A stretch of 64,000 nucleotides of DNA from JAFGPL01 sp963781805 (GTDB lineage: Bacteria; Bacteroidota; Bacteroidia; Bacteroidales; UBA10428): positions 744,001-808,000 of the forward strand of contig CAWAHF010000004.1 of assembly GCA_963781805.1 (NCBI GenBank). The letters are read 5' to 3'. A program made the position numbers and the translations under genes. Position 1 is the first letter of the stretch. Each line of letters opens with the position of its first letter. Below are positions 17,827 to 27,847 of this stretch, piece by piece. The notes under the pieces were generated by a model that did not search any database, was not told where the DNA came from, and worked only from the letters and a program-made list of their open reading frames with translations.

Positions 17827-18405
17827 ATGAATTTTGAAGACCTTATTATCAGAAACCGCAGTTACAGGCGATTTGATGAAGAAACCATTATTTCGATGGA
17901 TGATCTCAGAAAGCTTACAGGCTATGCCCGGTTATCCGCATCAAGCGGTAATGTGCAGGGATTAAAGTTTTATCTTTCGGCAGACAAAATAAAAAATGAC
18001 AAGATTTTCAGGCAACTGCAATGGGCCTTTTATTTAAAAGATTGGAACGGACCGGAAAAAGGGGAACGGCCATCGGCCTATATCATTATTCTTGGAGATA
18101 CTGAAATTCACCCGACCATAGATATTGATGTGGGCATTGCTGCACAAAGTATATTATTGGGAGCAACCGCAATGGGTTACGGTGGTTGTATGTTCGGATC
18201 CATTAACCGTGTTGACCTGCGGAAAGAACTTCTCATTCCCAAGAGATACCAGATACCGGTGATTATTGCACTCGGAAAACCGGTTGAAAAAGTTGTTATC
18301 GATGAAGTTGGTGCTTCCGACATCATTGTATACTGGAGAGATGAAAACAATGTGCATCATGTACCCAAAAGATCGCTTGATGATTTAATTATTGAATTTG
18401 AATAA
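17827..18405 (+). CDS. Nitroreductase family FMN-dependent oxidoreductase
   Basis: 192 residues. The N-terminal IIRNRSYRRFDE is the FMN-phosphate-binding RSxRxF motif. The mid-protein AAQSILLGATAMGYGGCMFG matches the conserved nitroreductase core helix. These enzymes reduce nitro compounds, quinones or flavins with NAD(P)H. The natural substrate is unknown. It heads a likely three-gene plus-strand operon with an exported RraA-like protein 20 bp on and a glycosyltransferase after that. Confidence 0.88.
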   Translation: MNFEDLIIRNRSYRRFDEETIISMDDLRKLTGYARLSASSGNVQGLKFYLSADKIKNDKIFRQLQWAFYLKDWNGPEKGERPSAYIIILGDTEIHPTIDIDVGIAAQSILLGATAMGYGGCMFGSINRVDLRKELLIPKRYQIPVIIALGKPVEKVVIDEVGASDIIVYWRDENNVHHVPKRSLDDLIIEFE

Positions 18406-18425
18406 ACCCCCTTAAACCTAAAACT

Positions 18426-19214
18426 ATGATAAGAATTGTTGCCCTATTTACTTTCCTTGCAATCGGATTGCCGGCAATTTCGCAGGAAAAACAGATACTT
18501 ACCGATGAAGATCTCCTGAAACTATACGAGGGACTGAGAGTGGCCGATGTATGCGATGGAATGGATATTGCAGGACTTCGGGATGTGGGTATCCTCGACC
18601 AGAAAATTGAAGCGTTGTGGAAAGATATCAATAATTTCGATCACTGGATTTGCGGTATTGCGGTTACTGCAAGGTATGTACCGACTAACAAAGTGGTAAA
18701 TAATCCAATGACATCTGAGGAATTCAAAAAATGGGAAAGTGATTGGTACACCAACTTTTCTGCCGAACCCTGGATTGAATTGATCAAGCCTGGAACGGTT
18801 ATTGTACTTGACGTGCAAGGAGATGGAGACACAGGTTCTGTAGGATCAGCCAACAGTCTGGAATATGTGAAAAGAGGCGCCAGGGGAATTGTTTCCAATG
18901 GCGGTGTGCGTGATACCGATGAAATTATTAAAGAGCGTATTCCGGTGTACTTTGATTTGCTAAACCGGGGAAGAGGAATAAGGCCGGGACGAAACGAACT
19001 GGAATCATTTAATAAACCTGTGACCGTGGGTGGTGTACTAATCCGACCGGGAGACGTGATTGTGGCCGATGGTGACGGTGTAGTGTGTGTTCCAAGGGAA
19101 TATGCCAAAATTGTAGCTGATGAAGCACATCGAATTCTCACCGCCGATAAAGCAGCCAGAAGGCAGATGTATAAAGAGCTGGGCAGAGAATTGGATAAAA
19201 CGGTTCTACCCTGA
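18426..19214 (+). CDS. RraA-like/HMG aldolase-fold protein with a signal peptide
   Basis: 262 residues. The signature GSVGSANSLEYVKRGARG then GGVRD (Arg162-Asp163) is that of the RraA / 4-hydroxy-4-methyl-2-oxoglutarate aldolase family (previously mislabelled MenG). Family aldolases use a metal held near this Arg-Asp pair. Unusually, the protein begins with a hydrophobic stretch ending PAISQ that looks like a cleavable signal peptide, so it should act in the periplasm rather than on RNase E. It lies between a nitroreductase and a glycosyltransferase gene. Function is not clear beyond the fold. Confidence 0.82.
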   Translation: MIRIVALFTFLAIGLPAISQEKQILTDEDLLKLYEGLRVADVCDGMDIAGLRDVGILDQKIEALWKDINNFDHWICGIAVTARYVPTNKVVNNPMTSEEFKKWESDWYTNFSAEPWIELIKPGTVIVLDVQGDGDTGSVGSANSLEYVKRGARGIVSNGGVRDTDEIIKERIPVYFDLLNRGRGIRPGRNELESFNKPVTVGGVLIRPGDVIVADGDGVVCVPREYAKIVADEAHRILTADKAARRQMYKELGRELDKTVLP

Positions 19215-19243
19215 TTTTCATTCCATAACCCAAACCAAACCGC

Positions 19244-20296
19244 ATGAATATACTCGTTACCGGAACCTATGATGTCGGATACAACCGGACTATGTTGTTA
19301 CTGAAGGGATTAAGGCAGCAAAAAGATGTTATTGTAACGGAATATCCGTTGAAATCACTGAGAAATCTGTCCAAAAATGACTTTAAGGAAATTGCATCAG
19401 GAATAGATTATATCTATTTCCCTCCGTTTACCCATCAGAGTGTTAAAAAGATTAAAAAATTCCTTCCGGATAAGCCTGTAATTTTTGATCCCCTAATCTC
19501 AAAATACCTGACAAAAATTACCGATTACCAACAGGTATCGAAATATTCCCCCCGTGCGCTGAAAAACTATCTGAAGGACAAAATTCCGCTGCGCGTAAGC
19601 GATATTGTTATTGCAGATACCGAAGAGAATAAAAAATATTTTGCCTCAAAGTTTCATATTGATCCTCAAAAAATCTTTGTATTACCCATAGGAGTTGATA
19701 CATCCATATTCTTCCCTGAACAGGTAAAGGAAAAATCTGCTTATTTCAGGGTAGGATTTTACGGTGGTTTTATTCCCTTACAGGGAGTCAGAAAAATCGT
19801 GGATACTGCATACGTATTGAGAAATCAGGAAGATATAAAGTTCCACCTGGCCGGCAGCGGTTTCGAATCGGGAATGATTGGTGAATACGTAAAAGAGTTG
19901 AAACTTAACAACATCGAATTTACCGGCTGGATGGATTATCAGAAACTGCCTGCTCTGATAAATTCGTATGATATTTGTCTGGGAATATTTGGCGATACTC
20001 CCAAAACCAACATGGTCATCCCCAATAAGATTTTTCACTATGCAGCTATAAAAAAATGCATCATTACAAAAGACACACCTGCGATTCATGAAATATTTGA
20101 AGACCGGAAGAATATTATGCTTACATCCAATCATCCGGAGGAGATTGCAGATACTATTCTGGAAGTGAAAAAAAATCAGGAGTTAAGGAATAATATTGCT
20201 AATAATGCCTTTCAACTGATTACCGGAAAATTCAGTCATATACACATCGCCGAAAAATTAACCGATTATCTTTCAGAGTGTTTGGTGAAAAAGTAA
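19244..20296 (+). CDS. Glycosyltransferase, GT-B fold, family 4-like
   Basis: 350 residues. There is an N-terminal Rossmann-type half, then FVLPIGVDTSIFFPE, VGFYGGFIPLQGVRKIVDTA and FTGWMDYQKLPALINSYDIC. The C-terminal part has FHYAAIKKCIITKDTPAIHEI, the nucleotide-sugar-binding region of GT4 enzymes. It has no membrane helix. It probably adds a sugar to a surface glycan. It is 29 bp after the RraA-like gene and likely ends that operon. Confidence 0.88.
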   Translation: MNILVTGTYDVGYNRTMLLLKGLRQQKDVIVTEYPLKSLRNLSKNDFKEIASGIDYIYFPPFTHQSVKKIKKFLPDKPVIFDPLISKYLTKITDYQQVSKYSPRALKNYLKDKIPLRVSDIVIADTEENKKYFASKFHIDPQKIFVLPIGVDTSIFFPEQVKEKSAYFRVGFYGGFIPLQGVRKIVDTAYVLRNQEDIKFHLAGSGFESGMIGEYVKELKLNNIEFTGWMDYQKLPALINSYDICLGIFGDTPKTNMVIPNKIFHYAAIKKCIITKDTPAIHEIFEDRKNIMLTSNHPEEIADTILEVKKNQELRNNIANNAFQLITGKFSHIHIAEKLTDYLSECLVKK

Positions 20297-20393
20297 ACTA
20301 ATGTAAGTTCAACCTAAAATGTAAAGGTGGAATTTTAGTTTGACATGTATAATTTTGTGAAATTTAGCTTTTATATATATCCCTGATAACCGT

Positions 20394-21176
20394 TTACTTT
20401 AGCACCCTTCTGATAGATTTCAAATGATGGGTATAAGAATTGGTTTCTGTACTGAGAATTCCGTTTTCATTAAAATAATCGATACGAACCCTGCCTGAGG
20501 CATGGATTATTTTATTTTCATGCAACAAAATTCCGGTATGAATGGTTTTTCTGTCATTATCCTGAAAAAAGGCCAGGTCTCCGTCCATGATATCTTTTAT
20601 GTTACTGACAGCTTCTCCGATACTATCCTGCTGGCTGGCATCACGGGGAATAAACAGATGATTCATCTTGTAAACTATCTGGGTAAATCCTGAACAGTCA
20701 ATACCAAAAAGTGATCTTCCTCCCCACAGGTAAGGTGTATTTATAAAACTCAGGGCTGTTTTCACAATCGATTCGGAGGTAGCCTGCTTCCCGGTTTCCG
20801 GTTTCTCATTAATGATAAATACCTTTTCCTCCACATTGAAAATTCTCTTTGAAGGATTAAAAAATGGAAGCGTACTACCCGGTAAAATAAACATATCTGT
20901 ACCATTCTCAAGGGTAATGCTTATAATCTTATTGGTCAGAACCCAAAAAGGAGGTTTGCTTAATTTCTCGTAGGTATGCTCTGATATTTTAAACGTCAGG
21001 TTTTTCTCAATCCAGCCCACATAATTATCCAGACTGCAACGTATTTGAATCCATTCTTTTTGGTCTTCAATTACAGCAAATGATTCGCCAAACAAAAGCT
21101 GGCTTACCATCTCCGACTTGTGAGACCCGGTATTTCTTAAAGACAGGGAGGTTAATAAACAGATGCCATATTTCAT
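20394..21176 (-). CDS. NlpC/P60 family peptidase with N-terminal SH3-like domain
   Basis: 260 residues from the ATG at 21176 (MKYGICLLTSLSLRN), which is where related proteins start; the frame is also open to 21203. The first half holds an SH3-like domain (SQLLFGESFAVIEDQKEWIQ, DNYVGWIEKNL). The C-terminal catalytic domain has YLWGGRSLFGIDCSGFTQI with the nucleophilic Cys, then GDLAFFQ, and HTGILLHENKIIHASG with the catalytic His. Such enzymes cleave the gamma-D-Glu-diaminopimelate bond of peptidoglycan peptides. No signal peptide is evident, suggesting cytoplasmic muropeptide recycling. Confidence 0.9.
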   Translation of the reverse strand: MKYGICLLTSLSLRNTGSHKSEMVSQLLFGESFAVIEDQKEWIQIRCSLDNYVGWIEKNLTFKISEHTYEKLSKPPFWVLTNKIISITLENGTDMFILPGSTLPFFNPSKRIFNVEEKVFIINEKPETGKQATSESIVKTALSFINTPYLWGGRSLFGIDCSGFTQIVYKMNHLFIPRDASQQDSIGEAVSNIKDIMDGDLAFFQDNDRKTIHTGILLHENKIIHASGRVRIDYFNENGILSTETNSYTHHLKSIRRVLK

Positions 21177-21296
21177 GTTCCTAACCCTTAAAATTTGAAC
21201 CAACCGAATGGTTTATTGTTGGTTGAATATAGTTTTGCTGCTAAATCAAATAATCAAAAGTAATTAACTGAGATTTTAATTTTAATGATTTAGTGT

Positions 21297-21304
21297 TACA
21301 TTTG
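21297..21304 (+). promoter_or_regulatory. Possible -7 element of the pgpH-like gene
   Basis: TACATTTG matches the Bacteroidota sigma-ABfr -7 consensus TAnnTTTG and lies 35 bases upstream of the ATG at 21339. A convincing -33 TTTG was not seen, so the call rests on this box and its position. Confidence 0.35.
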
Positions 21305-21338
21305 AGTATAAAATTAAGAATTTATCTGTTTAAAAGTT

Positions 21339-23486
21339 ATGCTTACACTTTTAAAGTTTATCAGAACGCATCTTAACCTGATATCTGTTGTTTTATATTT
21401 TGTATTTGCTTCATTACTTATTGTCTACCTTTTTCCAAAGGTTGGCAAATTCAGATATGAATTTCAGAAGGGTCGTCCATGGATGCATGAAGATCTTCAG
21501 GCTCCCTTCGATTTTCCGATCAACAAATCATCACAGGAACTTTCGCGAGAAAGAGATTCTGTATTGAAAGATTTTAAGCCTTATTTTAATTTTGATAACA
21601 GCATTCATCCCGAAGAGATTGAACAATTCAGGGAATCTTTTGAAATTAAATGGAAAGATTATTCCCTGGAGGAATTTAAAATACCGAATGACAAAGCATA
21701 CTACAATTATGGCAGGTATGTACTCTACCGAAACATGGAATCAAAATACGAGGATTTCATAGCCGCTCTGCTCGAACAAATTTATCAGAGAGGGATCATT
21801 AATCTGAATTCGAGTGGTGAATTATCTTCAAACAATATACGTTCGGTTATGCTTGTCAGGGCCAATATTGCGGAACAAACCGCAATTGATGCAGTATTCA
21901 CACAGAAAACAGCATATGAATATATCAAAAAAAGGATTAATGAAGAATTACTTTTTAACCAGTCCCCAGTTATCAAAAGATACCGGCCATTCTTTGAGTC
22001 TTTTGAAATCAATAATTTTATAAAGGACAATGTTTTTTACGATGCAGACAAATCAAATACAGTAAGGCAAAGCCTGCTGAGCGGTATTTCGCTTTACAGG
22101 GATAAGATTCAAAAAGGGCAACGAATTATTTCACGTGGCGATTTGGTTACACCAGAAAAATATCAAATACTGGAATCGCTGAAACAAGAGTACGAGAGTC
22201 AGCTGGGTTCTATTTCTTCGCAACTGGTGAAAGCGGGAAAATTTATACTAGTCTTTGCAGCCATGTTTGTTATTTTTCTGTTCCTCTATAACCTGAGGAT
22301 AGAAATTTTGAAACACGGGCTGAAAACTGCTTTCATTCTGATGCTGGTTATTCTTGTTGTATTTATGGCAAGCACCATTGTGAAATCTAACATGATCAGC
22401 TATTACATAATTCCTTTTACCATACTGCCCATAATTCTAAGAACCTTTTACGATGAGCGTCTCGCATTGTTTATCCATTTTATGACCACCCTGCTGGTTG
22501 GATTTTTCGCTCCCAACAGTTTCGAATTTGTGTTTCTTACATTTATAGCAGGGATCATTGCGGTATTCACGCTAACCAACTTCAACCGGCGATCACGGAT
22601 TGTTTACTCAGCCTTTTTGGTTTTTCTGAGCTATTCTTTTGTATATTTCGGCATTTCCATCGTGCAGGAAGGAAATGTCAGGGATATCGACTACTATAAT
22701 TTTGCATGGTTTGGAATAAACAGTTTGCTTATCCTGTTAAGTTTTCCATTGATTTTCGTATTTGAAAAGCTTTTTGGATTTCTCTCCGATGCAACCCTGA
22801 TGGAACTTGCAGATACAAATCAACCCTTACTACGGGAACTGGCAGAAAAAGCGCCAGGTACATTTCAACATTCGCTTCAGGTTGCCAATCTGGCAGAAGA
22901 TGCCATCTTCCATATCGGGGGAAATGCATTACTTATCAGGACTGGAGCGCTTTACCACGATATTGGTAAACTCGTAAATCCCATTTATTTCATCGAAAAC
23001 CAGACAACCGGCATTAATCCTCACGAAAAGCTTTCGTTCGAGGAGAGTGCCAGGATTATTATAAGTCATGTGGAAAAAGGAGTGGAAATTGCCAGGAAAC
23101 ATAACCTTCCCGAACCCTTAATTGATTTCATCAGAACACATCACGGAACCTCAACGGTTCATTACTTTTACCGTTCTTATATTAAAAAATATCCCGAAGA
23201 AGAGATTGATGTTAAAAAGTTCTCTTACCAGGGACCAAAACCCTTCTCGAGAGAGACAGCTGTAATGATGATGGCCGATTCGGTAGAAGCTGCCTCTCGG
23301 AGTCTTAGCAATATGAATGATGTTGCTTTGGATAAACTGGTGGATGAAATTATAGATTCTCAGTTGAATGATGAGCAGTTTAATAATGCGGATATTACCT
23401 TCAAAGACATCACTACCATAAAAGAGGTATTCAAAAAAAGATTAAAAAATATTTATCATATACGTATCTCTTACCCTACAAAGTAG
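21339..23486 (+). CDS. pgpH: 7TM-HD domain cyclic-di-AMP phosphodiesterase, PgpH family
   Basis: 715 residues. An N-terminal helix (about 15-33) is followed by a large extracytoplasmic domain (7TMR-HDED) to about residue 295. A block of seven membrane helices comes next (about 300-485), then a cytoplasmic HD domain with GTFQHSLQVANLAEDA, ALYHDIGKL and FIRTHHGTS. The HD residues coordinate metals. Characterised PgpH proteins hydrolyse the second messenger c-di-AMP to pApA. The domain order and length match this family closely. It is a monocistronic plus-strand gene ending at the convergent hairpins near 23527-23602. Confidence 0.92.
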   Translation: MLTLLKFIRTHLNLISVVLYFVFASLLIVYLFPKVGKFRYEFQKGRPWMHEDLQAPFDFPINKSSQELSRERDSVLKDFKPYFNFDNSIHPEEIEQFRESFEIKWKDYSLEEFKIPNDKAYYNYGRYVLYRNMESKYEDFIAALLEQIYQRGIINLNSSGELSSNNIRSVMLVRANIAEQTAIDAVFTQKTAYEYIKKRINEELLFNQSPVIKRYRPFFESFEINNFIKDNVFYDADKSNTVRQSLLSGISLYRDKIQKGQRIISRGDLVTPEKYQILESLKQEYESQLGSISSQLVKAGKFILVFAAMFVIFLFLYNLRIEILKHGLKTAFILMLVILVVFMASTIVKSNMISYYIIPFTILPIILRTFYDERLALFIHFMTTLLVGFFAPNSFEFVFLTFIAGIIAVFTLTNFNRRSRIVYSAFLVFLSYSFVYFGISIVQEGNVRDIDYYNFAWFGINSLLILLSFPLIFVFEKLFGFLSDATLMELADTNQPLLRELAEKAPGTFQHSLQVANLAEDAIFHIGGNALLIRTGALYHDIGKLVNPIYFIENQTTGINPHEKLSFEESARIIISHVEKGVEIARKHNLPEPLIDFIRTHHGTSTVHYFYRSYIKKYPEEEIDVKKFSYQGPKPFSRETAVMMMADSVEAASRSLSNMNDVALDKLVDEIIDSQLNDEQFNNADITFKDITTIKEVFKKRLKNIYHIRISYPTK

Positions 23487-23526
23487 ACTAAACTTATACT
23501 GAAATATCTGTATAATAAGCAATAAC

Positions 23527-23602
23527 ATCCCTGATCCGATCAGGGATCTCCAGTAATTTTAATCTAAGATTCCAGCCAGTCTGATGGATTCATCCGGGCT
23601 GG
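23527..23602. terminator. Two hairpins in a convergent intergenic region
   Basis: ATCCCTGAT (23527-23535) pairs with ATCAGGGAT (23539-23547) around a 3-base loop, and CCAGCC (23572-23577) pairs with GGCTGG (23597-23602). They lie between the plus gene ending at 23486 and the minus gene ending at 23693. Neither has a long T run, so a termination role is inferred from position. Confidence 0.5.
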
Positions 23603-23692
23603 CAGTTCCAGGAATATAGATTCGCAAGCCTATTAAAAGTTGTATTACAGTCAACAGAGGAAATTCTGCTCTTTTACAAATCATCACAACAG

Positions 23693-24346
23693 CTAAAGCC
23701 TCATATCAACGATCTCGAATTTTTTATATTTGGAAGGATCAAATGTAAAAATAGAATCATCAAACTCCTTATTGGTAATATAATCCGAAAGCTTAACGGA
23801 ATAGTCTATTCCATCTTTCCCAACCGATTTCAAAGATTGCAGCAACAAGTCTTTAACAGAAATAAATACTTTGATCCTGCTGTAGGGTTGTTCGAGATTT
23901 TTTGGAAAAAGATCGATTTCATAAACATCTATTCCGTTCAGTGTGGTTTGTTTATCATACCGGAACTTGAAATCACGGTCATACCATGTAAAAATTTTTG
24001 CAGGATTGCTCAGAAAATCACTATCCTCCATATTGGGTTCGGTGATGGTAACCTCCTTGATATCAAGTCCGACAGTCCACATTGTTTTTCCGTTGAAATA
24101 TACGATATCATCCGATGATTGCAGCCAGTATTTATCCCCCTTTATTTTAATGACTCCTTCGCTGGATGAGCTGGTTTTCTCCTTTCGGTCCTCCACCGTT
24201 AATTTAAAACTCACCTGGATGGATTTGAAAGATTTTATTTTTTGGGATGACTGATCCAAAATTTTTTTCGCTTCCGGATCCTGCTGCAAAAAAGCCTTTA
24301 AAAAGACAAAGCAGAACAGTATAATCAAATATATTTTTTTCATCAT
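23693..24346 (-). CDS. lolA: LolA-like outer-membrane lipoprotein carrier protein
   Basis: 217 residues with a signal peptide ending about KAFLQQ. The body has the LolA-type order: a helix with AKKILDQSSQKIKSFKSIQVSF, then beta strands GVIKIKGDKYWLQ, YFNGKTMWTV, NGIDVYEIDLFPK and the C-terminal DYITNKEFDDSIFTFD. LolA carries lipoproteins across the periplasm from LolCDE to the outer membrane. In Bacteroidota several LolA-like paralogues exist, so the exact role is inferred. It follows ftsK by 9 bp on the same strand, an arrangement I recall from other Bacteroidota. Confidence 0.85.
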   Translation of the reverse strand: MMKKIYLIILFCFVFLKAFLQQDPEAKKILDQSSQKIKSFKSIQVSFKLTVEDRKEKTSSSSEGVIKIKGDKYWLQSSDDIVYFNGKTMWTVGLDIKEVTITEPNMEDSDFLSNPAKIFTWYDRDFKFRYDKQTTLNGIDVYEIDLFPKNLEQPYSRIKVFISVKDLLLQSLKSVGKDGIDYSVKLSDYITNKEFDDSIFTFDPSKYKKFEIVDMRL

Positions 24347-24355
24347 CGAAGAACT

Positions 24356-26731
24356 TTAACTGTTAAGTGATAACAAATAATGTTCCAAAGATACGATATC
24401 CGGATATAATACCTGTCTGGGCTTACTGCTATCCGGCGGTCCAACAATACCGGCAGCTTCAAGGTGATCCATAATTTTACCAGCACGGTTATAACCAATC
24501 GAAAATTTTCGCTGAAGCAAAGAGGTGGAACCGCTTTGATGTGTGACCACCAGTCTGGCAGCATCATCAAATAACGGATCCCGTTTGGAGAGATCAACTT
24601 CAAGCACATCGGCTTCGTTTTCTCCGACATATTCCGGTAGATAGAAAGGAGTAAGAAATCCCTTCTGAATATTAATATATTCAGTAATTTTTTCAATTTC
24701 GGGAATATCGATAAATGCGCACTGAATCCTTATCATATCGCTGCCAGGCGCCAGTAACATATCCCCTCTTCCCACCAACTGATTTGCTCCGGGACTATCG
24801 AGAATGGTTCTTGAATCAATCATCGATGTCACCCGAAAGGCAATACGTGCCGGAAAATTTGCTTTGATGGAACCGGTGATAATGTTAGTGGTGGGCCGCT
24901 GGGTGGCAATAACCAGATGAATTCCTATGGCACGCGCAACCTGGGCCAATCTGGCAAGAGGAGCTTCCACCTCGCGTCCGGCAGTCATGATTAAATCGGC
25001 AAACTCATCGATTATCACAACAATGTATGGCAGGTATCTGTGACCTTTTTCAGGATTTAACCTCCTTTTAATAAACTTATGATTGTATTCCTTAATATTT
25101 CTTACCTGCGCCGATTTTAACAGAAGATATCGCTGATCCATCTCTATGGTTAGTGAATTCAGCGTATAAATTACTTTCTGCGTGTCGGTGATAATAGGTT
25201 CTTCGGCATCCGGGATCTTTGCCAGAAAATGTTTTTCAAGTTTTGTATAAAGTGTCAATTCTACTTTTTTGGGATCAACCAACACAAACTTTAGTTGTGA
25301 AGGATGTTTCTTATATAATAAGGATGCAATAATTGCATTTAATCCAACAGATTTTCCTTGTCCCGTTGCACCGGCTATCAACAAGTGAGGCATTTTAGCC
25401 AGGTCGAATACATAGGTTTCATTCGAAATTGTTTTTCCAATGGCAATAGCCAATTCAAAGTCGGACTCCTGAAATTTTCGGGAACTTAAAATGGAACGCA
25501 TTGATACGATTTCCGGTTTTTGGTTGGGGACTTCGATCCCAATAGTTCCCTTTCCGGGAATCGGGGCTATAATCCGGATACCCAATGCAGCAAGGCTCAA
25601 CGCAATATCGTCTTCCAGGTTTTTAATCCGTGCAATACGCACACCCGGAGCAGGAACAATTTCGTATAGCGTAACTGTCGGACCAATAGTAGCTTTAATT
25701 TTATCTATCTGAATTTTATAATGCGCTAGCGTTTCAACAATTTTATTTTTATTGCTGATCAGCTCCTCATTAGAAACAGAGGAATTGCCTTCATCATGTT
25801 TTTCGAGCAAATCAAGGGTTGGTAATTTATACCCGGACAAATCCAGAGTGGGATCGTAATCCTCAAGCTCAAGATTAAGCATGTCATCTTCCGAATCGTT
25901 TTCAGCTCTTTTTTCCACCTCCAGTTCCAAATCATCTTCATCGTTAGTTTCGGGTATCGGTTCTGATTCAGGTTCTTTCCGATCTGATTCAGGTTGCGGA
26001 AACTCAGTTTCAAAAACAAGATCGTCATCCGCTTCACTTGTTTCCATTTCTACATTATCAGAAGACAGTTCATCCTGTTCGTTCTGAAATAACTCAATTG
26101 ATTTTTCTTTTCCTACATATCCGGCCAGGTTGTTTAATATCTTTTTAAACCAGTCGAGTGAATTATGATTGGTAAAAATGATTAATCCAAACAGGAAAAT
26201 AGCAAGGAAGAAACCCGTGCCCACCATTCCCATCAATGCATTAAGCCATCGGCTAACATATAATCCATGTACACCGCCGGGTCCGCTGCCAAGTAATCCA
26301 TGAAACTCACCAAAAATATATCCCAACAGAACAGAGGTATAAATTGAAAAAATAAGGGTAGTTACTGTTTTCCTGAAGAGTTCGGTTAGTTTAATATTTA
26401 ATAATCTTAATCCAAATATTACCAGTAAGATGGGAATACTGAATGAAGCAAGACCAAATCCTCTGTTCATCAGGAGATCTGCCAGATATGCCCCAGCTTT
26501 TCCTGACCAGTTATCTACTTTTATTTCGGGTGATGAAAATACATGTTCGTGAAGAAAACTCTGATCGCTTTTCCAGGTGAACAGATAGGATACCATAGCT
26601 ATCAGGAGGTATAATGCGAATACCGAGATGATAATTCCAACTAGAATCTTAAATCTTTTATCTTTAAAAAAAGATTTGCCTTTGGTTTTAGAATTTCCTG
26701 TTTTTTTTTTGGTGTTAACGTTTTTTGCCAT
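24356..26731 (-). CDS. ftsK: DNA translocase FtsK/SpoIIIE
   Basis: 791 residues. About four membrane helices lie in residues 28-190, followed by a highly acidic linker (about 220-320). The motor domain has Walker A AGATGQGKS (453-461) and Walker B VVIIDEFADL, and the C-terminal gamma winged helix has LLQRKFSIGYNRAGKIMDHL. The protein pumps chromosomal DNA through the division septum and activates XerCD at dif. The linker is short compared with the very long linker of E. coli FtsK, as is usual in this phylum. It is first in a two-gene unit with the LolA-like gene. Confidence 0.97.
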   Translation of the reverse strand: MAKNVNTKKKTGNSKTKGKSFFKDKRFKILVGIIISVFALYLLIAMVSYLFTWKSDQSFLHEHVFSSPEIKVDNWSGKAGAYLADLLMNRGFGLASFSIPILLVIFGLRLLNIKLTELFRKTVTTLIFSIYTSVLLGYIFGEFHGLLGSGPGGVHGLYVSRWLNALMGMVGTGFFLAIFLFGLIIFTNHNSLDWFKKILNNLAGYVGKEKSIELFQNEQDELSSDNVEMETSEADDDLVFETEFPQPESDRKEPESEPIPETNDEDDLELEVEKRAENDSEDDMLNLELEDYDPTLDLSGYKLPTLDLLEKHDEGNSSVSNEELISNKNKIVETLAHYKIQIDKIKATIGPTVTLYEIVPAPGVRIARIKNLEDDIALSLAALGIRIIAPIPGKGTIGIEVPNQKPEIVSMRSILSSRKFQESDFELAIAIGKTISNETYVFDLAKMPHLLIAGATGQGKSVGLNAIIASLLYKKHPSQLKFVLVDPKKVELTLYTKLEKHFLAKIPDAEEPIITDTQKVIYTLNSLTIEMDQRYLLLKSAQVRNIKEYNHKFIKRRLNPEKGHRYLPYIVVIIDEFADLIMTAGREVEAPLARLAQVARAIGIHLVIATQRPTTNIITGSIKANFPARIAFRVTSMIDSRTILDSPGANQLVGRGDMLLAPGSDMIRIQCAFIDIPEIEKITEYINIQKGFLTPFYLPEYVGENEADVLEVDLSKRDPLFDDAARLVVTHQSGSTSLLQRKFSIGYNRAGKIMDHLEAAGIVGPPDSSKPRQVLYPDIVSLEHYLLSLNS

Positions 26732-26976
26732 CCAATTTCAGTATTTGCCCAAAATTAAATAAGAGTTTTAGTTTAAACTGAAAAAAACTGAAATTATTAT
26801 GAACAGGAAGTTTCTGAAGTTAATGGAAGCTATTGAAAATAAGCTTATTGTTTGTAAAACAGGAATTAAATGAATGGTCAAACGAATCAATCAACCGAAC
26901 CTGACATACAAGAAACTGTTTACACTCAGAGCAATAGGATTTATGAGAAGTTAACCTTTAATATAGCCATAGGGTT

Positions 26977-27657
26977 CTATTCCATCAATTTATTGATAAT
27001 TTGAGTCATCTGATCCCGGTCAACTTCATGACTATTTTTGGGGAATGTTAGTTGTTTCAATGGATTCCTCAGGGAATTTTCGAAGTTTTCAGCAGTGAAT
27101 TTCATTTTCAGTCCGGAGAGCGATAGTTGAAACTCCACCAGCACACCGTTTATTTTTTTGTATGGATTGGTTACATTCGGATCATCCAGACGAATATCGT
27201 TGGTATAATACACCTCAAAGGACTCATTGGTTGGATTAATAGTAACGAGTGCTTTATGGCAATTCAAACCGGCGATAACTTTCGTATCATCAGTCAACTT
27301 AACCGACATATCCTCCATGCTTTCAAAACAACACATTTCGTCACCGCGTTTCCCATAGTAGATATAGTTTTTATTTAACACTTCCAACAGTGTTGAACAA
27401 CGTTTACGTTTAAAATAGGTAAAGTTGTTTAACCTGAAAACACCCATGAATCCTTCAATCACATTGGTTGAATATTCCTGGTTGAATTCCAGTTTCATGT
27501 GTTTTGGAAGCAGGTTCGGAGATATAGAAGTAAGATTATTTTCAAGATAAGTTATCTTATAATCAATCCTGCCGCTTTCAAAAATTCCTTCCTGTTTATG
27601 CTTTTTACAACTTATAGTTAATACAATCAACGCAATAGCTATTCCTGCAAGTCTCAT
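26977..27657 (-). CDS. Lipoprotein of unknown function, GLPGLI/DUF4412-like
   Basis: 226 residues. The N-terminus MRLAGIAIALIVLTISCKK has a lipobox (Cys17). The body has beta-rich segments: GRIDYKITYLENN, the paired cysteines near EMCCFES, VIAGLNCHKALVTI, then YYTNDIRLDDPN and GVLVEFQLSLSGLKMKF. That order (tracking a residue, a 'YTxDI' strand, then a 'G.L.E....G' strand) is reminiscent of GLPGLI or DUF4412 exported proteins. No catalytic residues were recognised. It is flanked by intergenic DNA on both sides. Confidence 0.7.
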   Translation of the reverse strand: MRLAGIAIALIVLTISCKKHKQEGIFESGRIDYKITYLENNLTSISPNLLPKHMKLEFNQEYSTNVIEGFMGVFRLNNFTYFKRKRCSTLLEVLNKNYIYYGKRGDEMCCFESMEDMSVKLTDDTKVIAGLNCHKALVTINPTNESFEVYYTNDIRLDDPNVTNPYKKINGVLVEFQLSLSGLKMKFTAENFENSLRNPLKQLTFPKNSHEVDRDQMTQIINKLME

Positions 27658-27847
27658 TCAAGTTTATTTCAAAATTTGTCGCAAGATAAATCTAAATTCA
27701 TAAACCGCTACATTATTACTTCCCATTTTGACCAATCATCCATTAGGACAATTTAATACATTTTTTCCTTACATCAATGAAAATAATCGTGATTTATCCA
27801 CACAAAGAAGATTTTATATTTATACAATGCAAGGATGATAAAAATCA

